A stretch of 64,000 bases of DNA from Bacillus massiliigorillae (GTDB lineage Bacteria; Bacillota; Bacilli; Bacillales; DSM-1321): positions 3,324,558 to 3,388,557 of the forward strand of contig NZ_HG428741.1 in assembly GCF_000380245.2 (NCBI RefSeq), written 5' to 3'. Of the stretch, positions 7,805-16,939 are shown piece after piece. The notes under the pieces are model-generated. The model was not told where the DNA came from and did no database searches. It saw only the letters and a program-made list of their open reading frames with translations. Numbering within the stretch: the stretch's first letter is position 1; each line of letters opens with the position of its first letter. Both the position numbers and the translations under genes were made by a program.

Positions 7805-8752
7805 TTAAGGGTGTGCAACAATCATTTCTAAATTTCCATCAATCGTAAATTCACCGAAACCAACTTGGATAATGAAATGCTCTCCTTTTTTCAAAGAAAA
7901 AGATTTCCCTTCGTGTGTTGTAATAGTTCCTTCACCGTTGATGACACTGCAAAGTAAATATTGTTGATCATAACAGAAACTTGATGGCCCTGTAACATTC
8001 CATTTATAAACAGAGAAAAATTCCGATTCAACATATGTGATAATTTGAGCATTCTCGTGATATTCAATAGTCGGATTTGCTCCGATAGCTTTATGCGGTA
8101 CTGTTGTTACCGCTTTCGCTTTATCTAAGTGAAGTTCACGAGGGTTACCATTGTCATCTAAACGATCATAATCATACAAACGATATGTTGTATCTGAACT
8201 TTGTTGTGTTTCTAATACAAGTGTACCTTCACATAATGCGTGAATTGTTCCACTTGGCACATAGAAGAAATCACCAGGTTTGATTTTAATACGTTGCAAT
8301 AATCCATCCCAGTTTCCTTCCTTCATTTGTTGCTCTAATTCTTCTTTTGTTTTAGCAGTATGTCCAAAGACCATTTCAGCATCATCTTTACAATCGATGA
8401 TATACCAGCATTCAGTCTTTCCAAGTTCACCATTCTCATGCTCTTTCGCAAATTCATCTTCTGGATGAACTTGTACAGATAAATCCATGTTAGCATCTAA
8501 AATCTTTGTTAATAATGGGAAAACTTCTTCATCTGCGTTACCAAATAACTCAGGATGTTCTTTCCATAATTGATCCAATGTTTTCCCTTCATGTCTTCCG
8601 TTTCTTACAGTTGAAGCTCCATTTGGATGCGCAGAAATAGCCCAGCATTCTCCTGTTTTATTCGAAGGAATTTTATAACCGAATTCATCTTGAAGTGCTG
8701 TTCCACCCCAAATTCTTTCTTTAAATTCTGGTGTCAAAAACAAAGGTTGCAT
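7805..8752 (-). CDS. manA: Class I mannose-6-phosphate isomerase
   Basis: The 315-aa protein has the type I phosphomannose isomerase zinc site: QVHPED (Gln and His ligands), a downstream KTECWYII glutamate region, and GTIHALCEG with the third ligand His. It interconverts mannose-6-phosphate and fructose-6-phosphate in the cytoplasm. AGGAGG precedes the ATG. It is divergent from the MurR/RpiR regulator, which may control it together with the PTS pair further right. Confidence 0.93.
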   Translation of the reverse strand: MQPLFLTPEFKERIWGGTALQDEFGYKIPSNKTGECWAISAHPNGASTVRNGRHEGKTLDQLWKEHPELFGNADEEVFPLLTKILDANMDLSVQVHPEDEFAKEHENGELGKTECWYIIDCKDDAEMVFGHTAKTKEELEQQMKEGNWDGLLQRIKIKPGDFFYVPSGTIHALCEGTLVLETQQSSDTTYRLYDYDRLDDNGNPRELHLDKAKAVTTVPHKAIGANPTIEYHENAQIITYVESEFFSVYKWNVTGPSSFCYDQQYLLCSVINGEGTITTHEGKSFSLKKGEHFIIQVGFGEFTIDGNLEMIVAHP

Positions 8753-8816
8753 AATCTAACTTCCTCCTACTATTGATCAGATTCATTTTTAGTTGTACTA
8801 AATAAGTTACACAAAA

Positions 8817-8834
8817 TAATATTTCGAAATATTA
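8817..8834. promoter_or_regulatory. 18-bp perfect palindrome between manA and the RpiR regulator
   Basis: TAATATTTCGAAATATTA is fully self-complementary and lies in the manA/rpiR-like divergent region. A second short inverted repeat, GTACA-N5-TGTAC, occurs near 8961-8975. Either could be the operator of the MurR/RpiR protein; this is an inference. Confidence 0.4.
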
Positions 8835-9027
8835 AAATCATAATTAAAAAGCTAAAAAAACGGTAATATATAAATATATTCGTTTTAATAGAAAGTATTT
8901 TAGCATAACTATTTAATTTCACCAACCGAAATCAAACTGAAATAAGTTACTTCTTCCACCGTACATTTTTTGTACAAACCATACAAAAAACGAAAGATTT
9001 CAATAATAAAGAGAGTGAAAAATTCAC

Positions 9028-9816
9028 ATGCCATTTTTTCTAAAAAAGTTAGTTCAACATAGTGATCAATTAAGCCAACTTGAGAAACAAGTTTTAGAAT
9101 ATATATTAAGAAACCCTGAGCGAGTAACTGAGCTAAATGTTCAAGAACTATCAAAAGAAATTTTTGTGTCTACTGCGACTATTAGTAGAACATGCAAACA
9201 GTTAGGATTCCAAGGTTTCCAAGATATGAAATATACTTTGCGTAAGTCAGCTAATCTACAAAATGAGCATCAACAAATACAAGCACAATCAACTTCTTCA
9301 TTTACGCTCGCTAGTCATATCAAGAGGATTAAAGAGGAGTTCGATACGACCCTTCAACTAATTGATGAAGAAAAAATCAAATTAGCCGCGAAATATATAC
9401 ATGAAAGTCCACAAGTCGAATTTATGGGGCTAGGTAATTCGTTACCTACCTGTGTTGACGCTGCTAGAAAGCTGGTTTTCGCTGGAAAGTTATGCAATGC
9501 TCGTGAGGATTGGGATGTTTTGAAAAGCGTTTCGAATAGCTTAACAGAGAATGACTTAGCTATTTTAGTTTCCTATAGTGGTGAAACATTAAACATGCTC
9601 AAATATGCACACATATTAAAGAGTAGAAACGTCAAAACGATCGCCATTACAGGCGATCACAAAAATCGGCTTCAACAAGAAGTTGATTTAGCCATACCAG
9701 CACATATTGTCAAATTGTATTATGATGAACTAGATATGAGCTCTCGTTTTCCATTAAGCCTTATTCTCGACTTTATTATTATCACCTACGTAAATGAATA
9801 CTCTAAAAATAAATAG
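9028..9816 (+). CDS. MurR/RpiR-family regulator with SIS domain
   Basis: The 262-aa protein has an N-terminal HTH_6 domain (residues 1-75, with LSKEIFVSTATISRTCKQLG) and a C-terminal SIS phosphosugar-binding domain (about 110-245, with GLGNSLPTC and ILVSYSGETLNM). Members sense sugar phosphates and usually control the adjoining sugar genes. Here the neighbours are manA (divergent) and malXY (downstream, same strand), so a phosphosugar made by that PTS is the likely effector. The upstream site (AAAGAGAGTG) is weak. Confidence 0.88.
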   Translation: MPFFLKKLVQHSDQLSQLEKQVLEYILRNPERVTELNVQELSKEIFVSTATISRTCKQLGFQGFQDMKYTLRKSANLQNEHQQIQAQSTSSFTLASHIKRIKEEFDTTLQLIDEEKIKLAAKYIHESPQVEFMGLGNSLPTCVDAARKLVFAGKLCNAREDWDVLKSVSNSLTENDLAILVSYSGETLNMLKYAHILKSRNVKTIAITGDHKNRLQQEVDLAIPAHIVKLYYDELDMSSRFPLSLILDFIIITYVNEYSKNK

Positions 9817-9826
9817 ATTTTTAAAA

Positions 9827-9880
9827 GCGGCTGTCTGAAAAAAGTGATTTTCAATGACTTATCGGGCAGCTTCTTTTTTC
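9827..9880 (+). terminator. Family B hairpin used as terminator after the RpiR gene
   Basis: GCGGCTGTCTGAAAAAAGTG pairs imperfectly with the downstream GACTTATCGGGCAGC, followed by TTCTTTTTT. It shares its sequence core with six other copies in the window. Confidence 0.7.
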
Positions 9881-9970
9881 GAAAAAAACTGAACTCTCAC
9901 ACAAAAATACGCCTAATAATTCTGTAAAATGTACGGCGAATACATTTTATGTATGCCCTTACAAAAACCT

Positions 9971-9984
9971 TGTAAACGGTTGCA
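9971..9984 (+). promoter_or_regulatory. Candidate cre (CcpA) site ahead of malX
   Basis: TGTAAACGGTTGCA matches the Bacillus cre consensus TGWAANCGNTNWCA at all positions but one. It overlaps a possible -35 (TTGCAC, 9980-9985), with TAATCT 17 bases downstream as a weak -10. This geometry suggests catabolite repression of the PTS pair. Confidence 0.55.
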
Positions 9985-10042
9985 CAAAGCTTTATAGCGA
10001 AGTAATCTATAGACAATTCTTCAACACGAAAGGATGTAACAA

Positions 10043-11602
10043 ATGAGTCAAAAAAAATCTCTAAAGTCTAGGCTATGGGCTTTTTTCCAAGGCATCGGAA
10101 AAACATTCATGCTTCCTGTAGCCTTGTTAGCATTCATGGGTCTTATGCTTGGAATTGGTAGTTCCTTCACAAGTCCAACAACAATTGAAACATTCCCGTT
10201 CTTAGGAAACGATATTCTTCAAGCTATTTTTAGCTGGATGTCTACTGTAGGTGGATTCGCATTTACTTATCTACCTGTTCTATTTGCAATGGCTATTCCA
10301 TTAGGCCTTGTACGTTCTGAAAAAGGTGTAGCTGCTTTCTCTGGTTTTGTTGGTTATGTACTTTTAAATTTAGCTATTAATTTCTATTTAACACTAACTG
10401 ACCAATTAGCTGCTGCTGATGCAATGCGTACTGCAGGTCAAGGTATGGTTATGGGTATCCAAACAATTGAAATGGGTGTCCTTGGCGGTATTATCACTGG
10501 TATCATCGTTTACTTATTACACAATAAATTCTGTGAAATTAAATTACCTGATGCGTTCGCATTCTTTGGCGGACCTCGTTTCGTCCCAATTATCACTGCT
10601 TTAGTAATGTCAGTTGTCGGGGTTGCAATCCCAATGATCTGGCCAATCTTTGCAGCTGGTATTAACGGTATTGGTTCAATTATTCAAGGTTCTGGCGTAT
10701 TCGGACCATTCCTATTCGGTTTCGGAGAGCGTTTATTATTACCATTCGGTTTACACCACATTCTAGTGGCAATGATTCGTTTCACAGAAGCTGGTGGTAC
10801 GCAAGTTGTTAACGGAGAAACAATCTCTGGTGCACTTAATATTTTCTATGCACAATTACAAGCTGGACTTCCATTTAGCCCTGATGCTACTGCATTCTTA
10901 TCTCAAGGTAAAATGCCATCATTCATGTTCGGTCTACCTGCTGTAGCATTAGCAATTTATCACACTGCACGTCCTGAAAACCGTAAGAAAATCAAAGGTT
11001 TATTAATCTCAGGTGTAATCGCAACACTTGTAACAGGTATTACTGAACCAATCGAGTTCTTATTCTTATTCATCTCACCAGCACTATTCTTAGTACACGC
11101 TGTATTAACTGGTCTTGGTTTCATGATTATGGCAATGCTTAACGTAACAATCGGTAACACAGATGGTGGTATTCTTGACTTCTTAATCTTCGGTGTTATG
11201 CAAGGCTTTAAAACAAAATGGTATCTTGTGCTTGCAGTTGGTGCTGCTTGGTTCGCAACTTACTACTTCGTATTCCGTTTCGCAATTACAAAATGGAATC
11301 TTAAAACACCTGGTCGTGAAGAAGCAAAAGCTGGTGCAGAAGAAACAGCTACTTCTTCAAAAGGTACAAGTCACAATGCTGAAAGAATCTTGGCTGCATT
11401 AGGTGGAAAAGAAAATATTGAAACATTAGATAACTGTATCACTCGTCTACGTCTTGTTGTAAAAGACATGAGCAAAGTACAAGACGATGTATTAAAAGAA
11501 TGTGGAGCTCTTGGAATTGTAAAACTTGATGATCACAGTTTACAAGTAATCATCGGACCACAAGTAGCCATTCTTAAAGCACAAATGGAAAAAGTCGCTT
11601 AA
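10043..11602 (+). CDS. malX: PTS glucose/maltose-type IICB permease, MalX-like
   Basis: The 519-aa protein has an N-terminal EIIC domain with about ten membrane spans (residues 15-415, ending near FVFRFAITKWNLKTPGR) and a C-terminal EIIB domain (about 445-519) with the phosphorylated cysteine in DNCITRLRL. GERLLLPFGLHHIL and ITEPIEFLF are typical of the glucose/maltose PTS branch. It closely follows the E. coli MalX pattern, and the next gene is MalY-like, as in malXY. It imports and phosphorylates a sugar using EIIA supplied elsewhere. A GAAAGGATG site precedes the ATG. Confidence 0.9.
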   Translation: MSQKKSLKSRLWAFFQGIGKTFMLPVALLAFMGLMLGIGSSFTSPTTIETFPFLGNDILQAIFSWMSTVGGFAFTYLPVLFAMAIPLGLVRSEKGVAAFSGFVGYVLLNLAINFYLTLTDQLAAADAMRTAGQGMVMGIQTIEMGVLGGIITGIIVYLLHNKFCEIKLPDAFAFFGGPRFVPIITALVMSVVGVAIPMIWPIFAAGINGIGSIIQGSGVFGPFLFGFGERLLLPFGLHHILVAMIRFTEAGGTQVVNGETISGALNIFYAQLQAGLPFSPDATAFLSQGKMPSFMFGLPAVALAIYHTARPENRKKIKGLLISGVIATLVTGITEPIEFLFLFISPALFLVHAVLTGLGFMIMAMLNVTIGNTDGGILDFLIFGVMQGFKTKWYLVLAVGAAWFATYYFVFRFAITKWNLKTPGREEAKAGAEETATSSKGTSHNAERILAALGGKENIETLDNCITRLRLVVKDMSKVQDDVLKECGALGIVKLDDHSLQVIIGPQVAILKAQMEKVA

Positions 11603-11608
11603 ATAACA

Positions 11609-11662
11609 AAAGCTACAGCATCCGTTCAGCGAAGTCCACTAGACGCTGGGTGCTGTAACTAG
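11609..11662 (+). repeat. Short family C repeat/hairpin after malX
   Basis: AGCTACAGCATCC pairs with GGGTGCTGTAACT. The right half (ACTAGACGCTGGGTGCTG) matches the end of the element at 30012-30162 (ACTAGTCGCTGGGCGCTG). There is no T tract, so it may modulate rather than end transcription. Confidence 0.5.
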
Positions 11663-11684
11663 AAGATACAAAAGCGAAATTTAA

Positions 11685-11708
11685 AGAGAAGAGCATCTGC
11701 TCTTCTCT
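11685..11708 (+). promoter_or_regulatory. Hairpin just upstream of malY
   Basis: AGAGAAGAGCA and TGCTCTTCTCT form a perfect 11-bp stem with a 2-base loop, 27 bp before the malY start. It could protect or process mRNA, or reduce expression of malY relative to malX. Confidence 0.5.
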
Positions 11709-11735
11709 TACTTTTACAAAAAGAGGTATTAAAAG

Positions 11736-12935
11736 ATGAAATATAACTTTGATGAAAGAATAAACCGCTTAGGTACGTATTGTACACAGTGGGACTATAT
11801 TGAAGATCGTTTCGGTGAAAAGGATCTACTTCCTTTCTCCATATCAGATACAGACTTCCTATGCCCACCCGAGCTATTACAAGCAATGGAATCCCGAATG
11901 CAACACGGAATTTTCGGTTATACAAGATGGAATCATTCTGAATTCAAAGGCGCTATTCGTCATTGGTTTAACAAAAGATTCGATTGTCCTATTGAAGAAG
12001 ATTGGATTGTATATAGCCCAACTGTAATCTACTCCATCTCTAAGCTTATTGAATTATTAACAGAAGAAGGCGATCATATCGTTACACAAACACCTGCATA
12101 TGATGCTTTCTATAAACTAATTCAAGATAATAATCGTACACTTTCGTGTAATGCATTAGTAAATCATGATGGGGTTTATACAATTGATTTTGAAGATTTA
12201 GAAGCCAAATTATCTCATCCAAAGGCTAAAATTTTACTACTTTGTAGCCCACAAAATCCAACAGGACGCGTATGGACGAAGGAAGAGTTAGATCGTATTA
12301 TCTCTTTGTGTAATAAACATGATGTTTATATTATTTCTGATGAAATTCATATGGATATTGTACATGGATCTAACCCACATATACCAATTACAAAAGCAGC
12401 TACAGATGTAAGCAAAGTATGCATTTGTACATCTGCTAGTAAGACATTTAATACTCCTGGTTTAAGTGGATCTTATAATATCATTCCAGATGAAGCACTT
12501 CGTGAAGAGTTTTTAATTACTCTTAAAAACCGTGATGGTATTTCTTGTGCAAGTGTATTCGGTACACTCTCTACAATTACTGCTTACGAACATTGTAATC
12601 AATGGGTTGATGAATTAAATGCTTATGTAAAAGAGAACTTAAAACTGGTTCAAACATTCTTGGAAGAAAATGTTCCGGCTGCACGACTTGTTATGCCAGA
12701 ATCCACTTATTTAGCTTGGATTGATGTTTCAAAACTACCTTATTCTAGCGATGAATTACAGCATGCACTTGTTCACCACGCAAAGGTCGCCATTATGCCT
12801 GGTGAAACATATGGCGAAGATGCAAAAGGATATATTCGTATGAATGTCGGCTGTCCACGCGAAAAGGTAGAGGAAGGCTTACGTCGATTTAAAATGGGAA
12901 TCGAATATTTACAAACTTCAACTACTCAAATTTAG
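11736..12935 (+). CDS. malY: MalY/PatB-type PLP-dependent C-S lyase
   Basis: This 399-aa fold-type I aminotransferase-like protein has the PLP lysine in TSASKTFNTPGLSGS, the SPQNPTGRVW loop and the ISDEIHMDIV aspartate. MalY/PatB enzymes cleave cystathionine to homocysteine. In E. coli MalY also binds MalT, and its partner gene is malX. The same malX-malY order is seen here, which is the main reason for the symbol; PatB would be an equally fair enzymatic name. A hairpin terminator follows. Confidence 0.88.
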   Translation: MKYNFDERINRLGTYCTQWDYIEDRFGEKDLLPFSISDTDFLCPPELLQAMESRMQHGIFGYTRWNHSEFKGAIRHWFNKRFDCPIEEDWIVYSPTVIYSISKLIELLTEEGDHIVTQTPAYDAFYKLIQDNNRTLSCNALVNHDGVYTIDFEDLEAKLSHPKAKILLLCSPQNPTGRVWTKEELDRIISLCNKHDVYIISDEIHMDIVHGSNPHIPITKAATDVSKVCICTSASKTFNTPGLSGSYNIIPDEALREEFLITLKNRDGISCASVFGTLSTITAYEHCNQWVDELNAYVKENLKLVQTFLEENVPAARLVMPESTYLAWIDVSKLPYSSDELQHALVHHAKVAIMPGETYGEDAKGYIRMNVGCPREKVEEGLRRFKMGIEYLQTSTTQI

Positions 12936-12942
12936 AAAAACA

Positions 12943-12978
12943 GGCAAGTGTCATATTCAACCGACACTTGCCATTTTT
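12943..12978 (+). terminator. Terminator after malXY
   Basis: GGCAAGTGTC and GACACTTGCC form a perfect 10-bp stem with a 10-base loop, followed by ATTTTTAT. Confidence 0.85.
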
Positions 12979-12986
12979 ATATACCG

Positions 12987-13224
12987 TTATTTTTTCTTTC
13001 GTTGTCTACTATAAATCCATATTAATAAGCCTAAAGTAACTGCCATTAAAAGAACTAATAATATATTTGTATTATTCTCTATAGCAGCATCTGATACTTT
13101 TTCTGTAGGCTTCTTTCCATTTCCTAGTTCTGCAAGATCTTCTTCAGCTAATTGTAGGGATTTCGTTCGTGAACATAGACTCGTTTTCAATCTCCTTTTT
13201 AGGAAATGAACGCGTTTTTTTCAT
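12987..13224 (-). pseudogene. Truncated TIMP/NTR-like surface protein
   Basis: The 3' part encodes LCSRTKSLQLAEEDLAELG, PTEKVS, a membrane span and a basic tail. This aligns with the C-terminal third of the intact protein at 6798-7412 (ICSRTQSLSTAQTDIEALG...PTEKVS). Upstream, an ATG at 13224 with a GGGGTGG site begins a basic MKKTRSF-like N-terminus typical of a signal peptide, but it runs into the fragment in the wrong frame. An internal deletion that removed the Cys-rich domain explains this. A TTG at 13190 could still express the 67-residue remnant, but its AGGAG is too close to work well. Confidence 0.7.
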
Positions 13225-13344
13225 TATGTTTTCCACCCCTTTGTCATATGGACGAAGGGAATACTTAACAAGTTACACTTACTATTAAGAATAGTAAGTT
13301 TTTATATGTTACTATATTAACATAGACGAAGGAGGACACTTAAT

Positions 13345-13521
13345 ATGAGTTATTTACCGCTAGCTATAGCCATCATGGTTGGTATCGCCTATGGTGCCAT
13401 TAGAACTGTAAAACAATCAAAACAAGACGACAATAAACGTCGCTCAAACCCCTATACAGAGAGTATTGTCGTTACTTTGGTAGTATACTTAATCTGTAGC
13501 GTAGTAATTACTAATTTATAG
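13345..13521 (+). CDS. Small two-span membrane protein (58 aa)
   Basis: A GGAGG site precedes the ATG by about ten bases. The product has an N-terminal span (MSYLPLAIAIMVGIAYGAI), a charged central part (KQSKQDDNKRRS) and a C-terminal span (VVTLVVYLICSVVITNL). The frame ends just before a strong terminator, so a monocistronic transcript is likely. I do not recognise a family. Confidence 0.6.
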   Translation: MSYLPLAIAIMVGIAYGAIRTVKQSKQDDNKRRSNPYTESIVVTLVVYLICSVVITNL

Positions 13522-13550
13522 GAATATAAAAAGCATTACTACACTATTCA

Positions 13551-13585
13551 AAGAGCGAGTGAACATATGTCACTCGCTCTTCTAT
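13551..13585. terminator. Bidirectional terminator
   Basis: AAGAGCGAGTGA and TCACTCGCTCTT form a perfect 12-bp stem with a 7-base loop between convergent genes. Confidence 0.85.
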
Positions 13586-13593
13586 ATATATTA

Positions 13594-14874
13594 TTAATGT
13601 CCACCATGACCTTGGCCATCTTCTTGAACAATTTCAAGTTTATTATCCATTATACCTTGAGTACGATACGATATTTCCTCTTCCGTTCCTATTACAAAGC
13701 CATGATTATAGGGACCCGCTGTAGGATCATCTTTAAATGTCGGCTTGATAGAAGCTAAGAAAGAATACACAGGTTCCGATACACTTCCGTTATCTAGCCA
13801 AATAAGAGGTGCATGCTTCCCTAAATGAGAGAATGGAGCTGCCGCAATTGCAAGTTCAGGTGTTGCTGTTGAAATAAATGAAACACCATGACCTGGTTCA
13901 ATTAATCCCCAGCCAAATCCTGTTTTATCATCCTTAAACTTCGCAAATCCTACTGCTGTTTGAACAGCATCGTCTCCTGTAATACGAGTTACTTTGCCAA
14001 TTGCACTTAACTTCTTCTCTATATCTTTAGAAATAACTTCTTCATTTCCAAGAATATAAAGATTTGGATTTTCTCTTTTGTTTAATGATTGTAGAGTTGC
14101 TTCTGGAACTTCATCCTTAGTCACGTATAAAATCGGCTCCGGCATATGTGCGATCCAATTAACAGCCGCAAGTGAGAATAGCTTCGCTTCTTCTTGTGCG
14201 GAAACGATAATGACACTATTCGGATATTCACCACCAGATACTCTAGCATATTTATCATCCACTTGTGATGCTAACTCAATCGCATTTGCTCCTTTAATAT
14301 TCTCAACTTTATAGCTCTGTAATGCTGTTAATATCGAACTCGGCACATCACCCATCACCATGACTTGTGTTCCTTCTGAATTTCCAAGAGGATTTAAACG
14401 CCTAATTTCATTGATTGTCGCTTCAGGTATTCCATCTCTATTCATAAACAAAATGGGACCATTATTAGGATGATGAATTAAATCTGCTGAAGCAAGTCCT
14501 GCTTGCCAGTCATCCACTTGTACTAGAATAACAGTTCCCGGCTGATTTTCTTTTTCCGTGGCAGGAAAAATCGTTTGAGAAACATATACAGCTGCTTCAA
14601 TTGGATTATTCGTATTAAGCCTCGTTACATTTTTCGTATTCATTGTCACAAGGTTTTTATTTGCTGCTTCATTAAATTGTGTTGGTGCTTCTATGAACGT
14701 ATTATTTGTCCCTTGTTGATTAGCCTGATTGCTATCTTTCTCCCCATGATTCATCTGGCTATGATCGACTGCTTGATTATTATCTTTTGATTTACTTTCA
14801 TCATTTGAGCAGGCGCCTAATCCAAATAACAAAATAAGGACAAAAAATATGGTTAACCATATTTTACTCTTCAT
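13594..14874 (-). CDS. Lipoprotein with cell-wall-binding repeat 2 (CWB2) domains and His/Met ends
   Basis: This 426-aa secreted lipoprotein has the lipobox LGAC with Cys22 at the end of a hydrophobic signal. A His/Met-containing stretch (DHSQMNHGE, about 37-45) and a linker lead to repeated CWB2-like modules, starting with RLNTNNPIEAAVYVSQTIF and repeating ILFMNRDGIPEATI and ILYVTKDEVPEATL (each a strand followed by an IPEAT-like helix). The C-terminus is His-rich (GQGHGGH). CWB2 modules bind secondary wall polymers in clostridia. As a membrane-anchored lipoprotein this could bridge membrane and wall. Metal binding by the His/Met ends is a guess. Confidence 0.78.
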   Translation of the reverse strand: MKSKIWLTIFFVLILLFGLGACSNDESKSKDNNQAVDHSQMNHGEKDSNQANQQGTNNTFIEAPTQFNEAANKNLVTMNTKNVTRLNTNNPIEAAVYVSQTIFPATEKENQPGTVILVQVDDWQAGLASADLIHHPNNGPILFMNRDGIPEATINEIRRLNPLGNSEGTQVMVMGDVPSSILTALQSYKVENIKGANAIELASQVDDKYARVSGGEYPNSVIIVSAQEEAKLFSLAAVNWIAHMPEPILYVTKDEVPEATLQSLNKRENPNLYILGNEEVISKDIEKKLSAIGKVTRITGDDAVQTAVGFAKFKDDKTGFGWGLIEPGHGVSFISTATPELAIAAAPFSHLGKHAPLIWLDNGSVSEPVYSFLASIKPTFKDDPTAGPYNHGFVIGTEEEISYRTQGIMDNKLEIVQEDGQGHGGH

Positions 14875-14958
14875 ACTTTACATCCTCCCTTATTGCAGAA
14901 TATGTCAGTTATTCTACGCAATAAATATGGAGAAATTATGCAGAATTATATGATATTC

Positions 14959-16731
14959 CTAATTTTTCACTTCATCAGTAATATGTAAATCACGATCGAT
15001 TGGAAAAGCTATAACCTTTCCATTCTTCACATCAAATAATCCACTTGGCGTTACTCTAATGAAAGGCAAATGTGTTGCTGAGAAAAATGTTAAAGTAAAA
15101 GATGGATCATTATATTGATAGCCTCGCTCTTGAAGAAGTTTTATCATCTTTTTCTCTTCTTGAATCAACGTTTGCATATCTAAAGTAGACATGATACCCG
15201 ATAAAGGTAAGAAGATTTCATGCAAGATTTGTTTTTCCTCTACAATGACAATACCTCCCCCTATCTCTTTCATCCGATTAAAGGCGCACACCATATCCTC
15301 TTTACTCTTTCCGATTAAAATTATATCGCCTGTACCTGAATATGAGCTTGCAAAACCACTTAATCGTTGAGCAAATCCTTTCACCAACGTGTTTATGCGC
15401 CAAGTACCATCACGAGCAATCATCATAAAGAAACATTCATCATACTCAGAAGAAATTTCATCACAATCTAAATTAATTGTACTCGTATACGGCTTTGCTA
15501 TAACATCATTTACTAACTCCATTCCACTTGTCTCTGCAAATTGCAAATCTTCTTGTTGTAAATTCCATTCTAGCTGTATTGGCGTAATGCCGAAATGATC
15601 CCATTTGATGACTGATTGCTCATTCATACTATTGCCATCTTTTTTCACCCATTTTCCTTTTGCTAGCACGCTAACAGGTGTAGGATTTTCTTTACTATCC
15701 AAAATATTAATATTCGCTATTCTCCCTGTTGCAATAGTTCCATGTAAATGTTCGAAATTATAATATCGAGCAATATTAACCGTTGCCATATTATAAGCAT
15801 CAATCAACGGAACACCTGCTTCAATTGCCATTGCAATCATTGCATCATTCATACCATCTTCATAAAAGAAAGGATGTGACCCATCAGTTGTAAAAAAGAA
15901 CTTATCGAATTGCTGAAGGCCTAATTCTAATAAATCCTTTAAAATATTCTCTAAATCTGGTCGAATTGAAGAATTTCTAAGCGAAACAGTGTAGCCCTGC
16001 ATCAGACGAGTTAAAGCTTCCTTACCTGTCATTGCTTCGTGATCACAATCCGCCCCTAGTAACATTAACTTTGCTAATGTTGATTCAGATGCACCTGGAA
16101 AATGTCCTTCAACTTTCTTCTTCAGTCTTTTCGTTTCCTGTATCCAGCTAAGCATTTGGTCATCACCATTTAATAACTTTGGCCATGCTGTAAGCTCGCC
16201 TCCTTGTAGGACCGCTTTATGTTGAAGCCAAGCTAGTACATCCTCATTGTTAAAGATTTGGTCTCCATTTGGTAACTCTGTCTGCCCATCAAAACGGCAC
16301 CACCAATACATACTAGTAGGTATGTTCTGAAAGTCTTCTAGTAGTTCGAATGCTACTTCTCGCTCTAATCGAAAAAAGAATAATAGATTATCATTAATTA
16401 AAGTCGTTGTGCCAGCTTGTGCTGCATATGTAGCTAATGTATGAGGATTATACAATTGATAAGGATGTGAATGCGGCTCAATATACCCAGGTACTAAAAA
16501 CTGTCCGCCACAATCGATTACCTCACATTGTTCTAATGACTTTGGTAGTTTTTCACCTACGTACACAATACGGTCATCATAAATCCAAATATTTGCCTCA
16601 GCCCATTCACGTATATATGAATTTAAATATGTCGCATTTTTTAATACAATATGAGGGCTGTCAATACCATCAAGTACCTCAACATGCTTTCGGATTTGTT
16701 TACTACTCCATCTATAATGACTTCTTTCCAA
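14959..16731 (-). CDS. yerA: Adenine deaminase-family amidohydrolase, YerA-like
   Basis: This amidohydrolase of about 590 aa has the metal-binding IEPHSHPYQ motif near the start of the barrel, VEGHFPGAS and DCDHEAMTG further on, and the late aspartate in FFFTTDGSHPF. The architecture is that of adenine deaminases (adenine to hypoxanthine), and the HxHPYQLYNP form resembles the Bacillus YerA branch, whose activity is less certain. A TTG at 16731 is taken as start because GGAGGG lies seven bases upstream and the N-terminus then reads MERSHYRWSS. An ATG at 16746 has no site. The lipoprotein gene follows at 84 bp. Confidence 0.8.
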   Translation of the reverse strand: MERSHYRWSSKQIRKHVEVLDGIDSPHIVLKNATYLNSYIREWAEANIWIYDDRIVYVGEKLPKSLEQCEVIDCGGQFLVPGYIEPHSHPYQLYNPHTLATYAAQAGTTTLINDNLLFFFRLEREVAFELLEDFQNIPTSMYWWCRFDGQTELPNGDQIFNNEDVLAWLQHKAVLQGGELTAWPKLLNGDDQMLSWIQETKRLKKKVEGHFPGASESTLAKLMLLGADCDHEAMTGKEALTRLMQGYTVSLRNSSIRPDLENILKDLLELGLQQFDKFFFTTDGSHPFFYEDGMNDAMIAMAIEAGVPLIDAYNMATVNIARYYNFEHLHGTIATGRIANINILDSKENPTPVSVLAKGKWVKKDGNSMNEQSVIKWDHFGITPIQLEWNLQQEDLQFAETSGMELVNDVIAKPYTSTINLDCDEISSEYDECFFMMIARDGTWRINTLVKGFAQRLSGFASSYSGTGDIILIGKSKEDMVCAFNRMKEIGGGIVIVEEKQILHEIFLPLSGIMSTLDMQTLIQEEKKMIKLLQERGYQYNDPSFTLTFFSATHLPFIRVTPSGLFDVKNGKVIAFPIDRDLHITDEVKN

Positions 16732-16939
16732 TAGTCTTCCCTCCATACATATTTAATTGTAATAACTATCATTATATTAACACATTTTCCATTTCGTCTA
16801 TATTTTGTAAGACTCTAGAATATCACAAGGAAATATTACCCTTTTGAAAAAGTTTGCTCAACATTTCACAAACTTTGTGGTATAGTTTAGTTATAACAAA
16901 GAAATGATATAGTTTTCTTTAAGAAAGAAGGATGATTAT

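Noticed and set aside
12987..13190. The 67-codon frame as a normal complete gene
   Set aside because: Its TTG start has the AGGAG only one base away and the protein begins mid-domain; it is better read as the remnant of a longer surface-protein gene.
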